Shown in pieces: positions 43,553 through 46,565 of a stretch of DNA of 46,565 nt. Position numbers and translations under genes: made by a program. Numbering within the stretch: position 1 is the first letter of the stretch; every line of letters starts with the position of its first letter. The stretch is from the NCBI GenBank assembly GCA_017960805.1, contig JAGCYM010000080.1:1-46565 (forward strand), written 5' to 3'. The notes under the pieces are model-generated. The model saw nothing but the letters and a program-made list of their open reading frames with translations. It ran no database searches and was not told where the DNA came from. The DNA comes from Ruminococcus sp. GTDB taxonomy: Bacteria; Bacillota; Clostridia; Oscillospirales; Ruminococcaceae.

Positions 43553-44713
43553 TTACTCCTCATCCTCGTCATAGAATACGTTATACGCAACCGCACGGTG
43601 GCTATACGTACTGATAACGAGCCCGATAACAGCATACATACTAAGCATTGCCGTACCACCGCCACTCAGGAACGGCAGAGGAATACCGATAACAGGCGCA
43701 ACCTTTAGAACCATGCCGATGTTCATAAGGCAATGAGTAAAGAATAGTCCGAAAGCGCCCATACATATGAAACGTCCGAGACGATCACGGGTAATTCTGC
43801 TGTCAGCAAATATCTTAAGGATGATATACGCGAGAACTATAATGATTCCTATTGAACCTACAAATCCGAACACCTGTCCGACATGAGCAAAAATAAAGTC
43901 ATTATGAAGTTCGGGTACATAGATGTAATCTTTTTTTCCATCAAAGATACCTTTTCCAAATATTCCTCCGGATTTTATCGCAGCAAGTCCGAGATCCTGC
44001 TGGTACTCTATATTCTCCGGATCTGTCCCCGGATGGAACAGAATAAGAATACGCTGCTTATGGAAAGAACTCAGGAAGTTGAACCACATTACAGCTACCA
44101 CACCCGCAATCACAAACGGCGCAGCAACAAGATATTTCCAGGATATCTTCGCAGAAACTATCATGAATCCGAATATTGCCGCAAATATGATAGCCGTTCC
44201 GTAGTCACCCTGCAGTGCTACGATACCTATAGGTACAGCTCCATGTATAAGAAGTAGCAGCATATGAAGCGGCTTGTTCATATCCTCTTCATCGCGTGAA
44301 AGATGATAGCTGAAAGTAAGAATGAAAGCTATTTTCATTATTTCTGAAGGCTGCATACTAACGCCAAAAATACGTATCCAACCCTGGTCATCCGCACCAT
44401 CACGCTGATATCCCAGCGGTGTAAACGGCAAAGCGACAAGTATGAGTGTTATTGGCACGAACACCCACCATATCTTCACAAGTTTACGATAATCAATTTT
44501 GGATATGATGCAGGCGGCAACTATACCGAGGCCCATTGAAATCAGCTGAGTCTGCCAGTAGCTGTTTCCGACGCCCTCATTCTCACTAATACCACTTTTA
44601 ACTATTGACCAAATCAATATTGTACTTATACACGAGCATAGAGTAACCGCAAACAGAAGACCAAGGTCAAGATTATGTTTATTTGCGGGCAACTTTTTAA
44701 ATACTGATCCCAT
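43553..44713 (-). CDS. rodA: SEDS-family cell-wall polymerase RodA
   Basis: A 386-residue polytopic membrane protein with about ten helices. SEDS markers are present: WIRIFGVSMQPSEIMKIAFI, QGDYGTAIIF, the extracellular NDFIFAHVGQVFGFVGS and PLPFLSGGGTAMLSMYAVIGL. It polymerises glycan strands from lipid II with a class B PBP, which is not in the window. RodA is favoured over FtsW by overall motif fit; the context gives no divisome gene. It lies between a predicted membrane protein (43 bases) and the GGADGPT protein. Confidence 0.85.
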   Translation of the reverse strand: MGSVFKKLPANKHNLDLGLLFAVTLCSCISTILIWSIVKSGISENEGVGNSYWQTQLISMGLGIVAACIISKIDYRKLVKIWWVFVPITLILVALPFTPLGYQRDGADDQGWIRIFGVSMQPSEIMKIAFILTFSYHLSRDEEDMNKPLHMLLLLIHGAVPIGIVALQGDYGTAIIFAAIFGFMIVSAKISWKYLVAAPFVIAGVVAVMWFNFLSSFHKQRILILFHPGTDPENIEYQQDLGLAAIKSGGIFGKGIFDGKKDYIYVPELHNDFIFAHVGQVFGFVGSIGIIIVLAYIILKIFADSRITRDRLGRFICMGAFGLFFTHCLMNIGMVLKVAPVIGIPLPFLSGGGTAMLSMYAVIGLVISTYSHRAVAYNVFYDEDEE

Positions 44714-44756
44714 TTTTATTGTTTCCTTTATTTATTATCAAAATCGTCTTATCTTT

Positions 44757-45524
44757 TTATTGTATGTCAAACGGTTCATCTGTGTAGCCTGAGTCAGGCT
44801 CAAAAGCTTCTCCGTCAGGTAGTTCCGGAGATCCCATAGTCGAAGGAACAGGTGCCGCGCCAATAACCGGAATATCTTCCATTACCGGTTCAGGAGCCTC
44901 TATTCCTGTCATTTCCGGCAATACCGGATCCGTACTGAAACTATCCTCAGGTTCTGAAACAGAAGGAGCAATTCTTTTATCTTCCGGAGCAGTTCGGTAC
45001 TCAGACATATATCGCGAGGTAAACGTCGGATGTTCCATCGCCTCAGTATAATGCAGACTGAAATGAGGCCATCCTTCAGTATTACGCAGCTGATTGTAGT
45101 CAGAATACATTTTGAAGCATGGTGCTGTCAATACTACACCAATAACACCGATAATGAATGTTATTATACCAATTGTCGAACTATCAATCAAAGTCGCCAC
45201 AACTAGCAGAACATATCCAATAAACAAACCAATGTGTATGACTTTGAACTTTCCGAAAGCAAGGAATGAAGCAGCAGTAACCAGTATGAGCTCTGCGGTC
45301 TGAACAAAAAGGAACGGAACACAGGTCGAACATCCAAAAAGCGAAGGAATCCAAGATACAAGCGGCATTGCCGCGCCACAGTATGTTATGAACAGCATAA
45401 CCATACATACTCCAGCTGTATACACAAACACATTACGTGAAAACTCATAGATATCATTCTTGCGCGCTCCGCATATCGAATAATGACTATGATCAGGCTT
45501 TTCTTCGTATTTCGGATCAAACAC
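44757..45524 (-). CDS. multi-pass membrane protein with acidic Pro-rich tail, unknown
   Basis: A 255-residue protein, first in the rodA operon. It starts with GTG; GGAGG lies eight bases upstream. The first 28 residues are polar (ICGARKNDIYEF). Four hydrophobic segments cover about 33-150, including the Cys-containing loop SLFGCSTCVP. The last 95 residues are hydrophilic, rich in Pro, Glu and Asp, and probably cytosolic. I do not recognise a family. Co-transcription with rodA suggests a cell-envelope role. Confidence 0.65.
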   Translation of the reverse strand: MFDPKYEEKPDHSHYSICGARKNDIYEFSRNVFVYTAGVCMVMLFITYCGAAMPLVSWIPSLFGCSTCVPFLFVQTAELILVTAASFLAFGKFKVIHIGLFIGYVLLVVATLIDSSTIGIITFIIGVIGVVLTAPCFKMYSDYNQLRNTEGWPHFSLHYTEAMEHPTFTSRYMSEYRTAPEDKRIAPSVSEPEDSFSTDPVLPEMTGIEAPEPVMEDIPVIGAAPVPSTMGSPELPDGEAFEPDSGYTDEPFDIQ

Positions 45525-45560
45525 CGTACATTCCTCCTTTCAAAGCATTACAATAAATAT

Positions 45561-45589
45561 ATTATACCACTTATAGTGAAAAATGTAAA
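45561..45589 (-). promoter_or_regulatory. promoter of the rodA operon
   Basis: Minus strand TTTACA (45584-45589), 17-base spacer, TATAAT (45561-45566), just upstream of AAAGGAGG and the GTG start. Confidence 0.85.
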
Positions 45590-45630
45590 CAACAAATAGT
45601 TTATGATAAACACTCACATTAACCTAACAT

Positions 45631-45658
45631 AAAAAAGGACGCCATCAAACGACGTCCT
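45631..45658 (-). terminator. terminator of the SCIFF maturase operon
   Basis: AGGACG/CGTCCT arms (45636-45641, 45653-45658) and a U-run on the minus strand (45631-45635). Confidence 0.8.
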
Positions 45659-45675
45659 CTCCAATATCATAATAA

Positions 45676-46074
45676 TTAGTGATAGTATTCTAACTTGCTT
45701 CTGTAACCAATATAGACGATAACATCCCTATCGCCTTTGAAAGTTCCGAACTGCTCCTGCATCTCATCCCTAGTGTAAGGAATTAACTCGTCATCGGAGA
45801 GGTGTTTATAGCTCATCCACATCTCAGAGAATTCTCCATCCTTATACTTCATTATTATGTAGTAGGGCTTATTAGATTTATCACTAAAATAACTCTGATT
45901 TACACTACCAGGGAAAAAATTGCTCGGATCACTTACAAGTCCGTCAGGACCTAACGTAGCATATATAGTGTATTCCTTGTCGGCAGGAACAACCTTTTCC
46001 TCAGCTTCATAATAATCAGCTATTGAATTATTTATTGCTTTCATACACGTTGTCGCCAAAGAAACTACGTCCAA
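45676..46074 (-). CDS. hypothetical protein downstream of the SCIFF maturase
   Basis: A 132-residue protein of unknown family, soluble, no signal peptide. It begins at a TTG immediately after the maturase stop (TAATTG); the first in-frame ATG (46044) has no ribosome binding site. The middle has YTIYATLGPDG and YYIIMKYKDGEFSEMWMSYK, a beta-rich pattern; the end is VIVYIGYRSKLEYYH. The adjoining reading suggests coupled translation with the maturase. It might serve SCIFF peptide handling, but nothing in the sequence proves this. Confidence 0.6.
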   Translation of the reverse strand: MDVVSLATTCMKAINNSIADYYEAEEKVVPADKEYTIYATLGPDGLVSDPSNFFPGSVNQSYFSDKSNKPYYIIMKYKDGEFSEMWMSYKHLSDDELIPYTRDEMQEQFGTFKGDRDVIVYIGYRSKLEYYH

Positions 46075-46565
46075 TTATTCCTGTTCTCCGAAAGCACGTA
46101 CTGCCTTCATCATTATCGCACATTCAAGTCTCTTCTTCTCAAGCTGACATGATATCTTATGAGCTGCTCTGATATCTCCCATATACTGGTAATTATTGGC
46201 ATTGCAGCCTCCGCTGCAGTAGAATTTAGCCCAGCATTTGCGGCAATCCGGCTTTGAGTAAACATGAGCCGCAGCAAAATCAGCTTTCATCTCCTGATTG
46301 AAAGTACCTTCATCGATATTTCCCATCTTATATTCATCAATGCCTACAAACTGATGACAAGGGAAAATATCACCGTCAGGAGTAATAGCCACATAATCAT
46401 TTCCACAGCCACAGCCACGAAGTCTCTTGATAGCACAAGGCCCCTGATCAAGATCAAGCATGAAATGGAAGAAGTTGAATTTCTTACCGGTTTTCTCGTT
46501 GTCAATTATCTTCTGCGCAAGGATCTCATACTCCTTGAATACAGCAGGGAGTTCCTTTTCTGTCA
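46075..46565 (-). CDS. SCIFF peptide maturase, C-terminal SPASM part (runs off window)
   Basis: The last 163 residues of a radical SAM/SPASM enzyme; the N-terminus lies right of the window. The block GCGCGNDYVAITPDGDIFPC, then HQFVGIDEYKMGN, and CRKCWAKFYCSGGCNANNY hold the Cys ligands of the auxiliary clusters. ECAIMMKAVR follows. This pattern is that of the thioether-forming SCIFF maturase (CteB/ScfB), which links Cys to Thr in a short Cys-rich peptide found in nearly all Clostridia. The peptide gene should lie just beyond the right edge. Confidence 0.88.
   Translation of the reverse strand, partial: TEKELPAVFKEYEILAQKIIDNEKTGKKFNFFHFMLDLDQGPCAIKRLRGCGCGNDYVAITPDGDIFPCHQFVGIDEYKMGNIDEGTFNQEMKADFAAAHVYSKPDCRKCWAKFYCSGGCNANNYQYMGDIRAAHKISCQLEKKRLECAIMMKAVRAFGEQE

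Overview
The window looks like chromosomal DNA of an anaerobic, low-to-moderate GC Gram-positive bacterium of the Ruminococcus type, close to the cellulosome-forming R. flavefaciens group. Reasons: a GH30 xylanase start, a CE3-like esterase with a dockerin tail and Thr-rich linker, a Cthe_2159-type (DUF4353) lipoprotein beside VTC and DUF4956 genes, a SCIFF maturase, a Re-citrate-synthase-like enzyme, and strong TTGACA/TATAAT promoters with GGAGG ribosome binding sites. No insertion sequence, integrase, phage gene, CRISPR array or rRNA was seen. Species assignment is inference. || Layout. 1-2830: 5' end of a secreted GH30 xylanase, divergent from a large XylR-like regulator. 2830-7260: nucleoid proteins (HU plus a histone-H1-like Lys/Ala protein), ClpB, and a ribbon-helix-helix protein. 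7260-7920: a long gap holding a strong promoter, a highly structured RNA of about 255 nt and a terminator, all on the minus strand. 7920-13000: a VTC/DUF4956/DUF4353 surface operon, a dockerin-bearing esterase and a single type IV pilin. 13200-14290: a monocistronic zinc-ribbon membrane protein. 14328-21140: a minus-strand thiamine operon behind a TPP riboswitch, in the order thiS-thiF-thiG-(83-aa membrane ORF)-thiH-tenI-thiE-thiD-thiC. 21166-22077: fruK. 22264-27790: a two-gene plus-strand operon encoding a membrane-anchored TIR protein with a propeller-like C-terminal part, then a 2-TM protein with two RCK-like domains and a C-terminal RyR domain. 27856-29880: ABC exporter with a PLDc_N small membrane protein under a promoter with repeated TATTTAGA boxes. 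30044-33180: SplB-like radical SAM protein, then a Re-citrate-synthase-like gene with its GntR regulator. 33275-34510: tRNA-Gln(CTG) and a lipid kinase. 34513-43160: acetyltransferase, TSCPD protein, rpoC and rpoB. 43247-46565: rodA operon, a hypothetical gene and the C-terminal part of the SCIFF maturase. || How the genes work together. The thiamine block makes both halves of thiamine phosphate: ThiS/F/G/H and TenI the thiazole, ThiC/ThiD the pyrimidine, ThiE the coupling. It is feedback controlled by TPP. The plant-fibre genes (GH30, XylR-like regulator, esterase, DUF4353 lipoprotein) fit life on xylan. The TIR/RCK-RyR pair is the best candidate for an undescribed system. A TIR domain with the catalytic-type Glu is coupled by tight gene order to a membrane protein whose cytosolic part combines nucleotide-binding folds with a RyR domain. 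This suggests production and membrane-level sensing of an NAD-derived signal.
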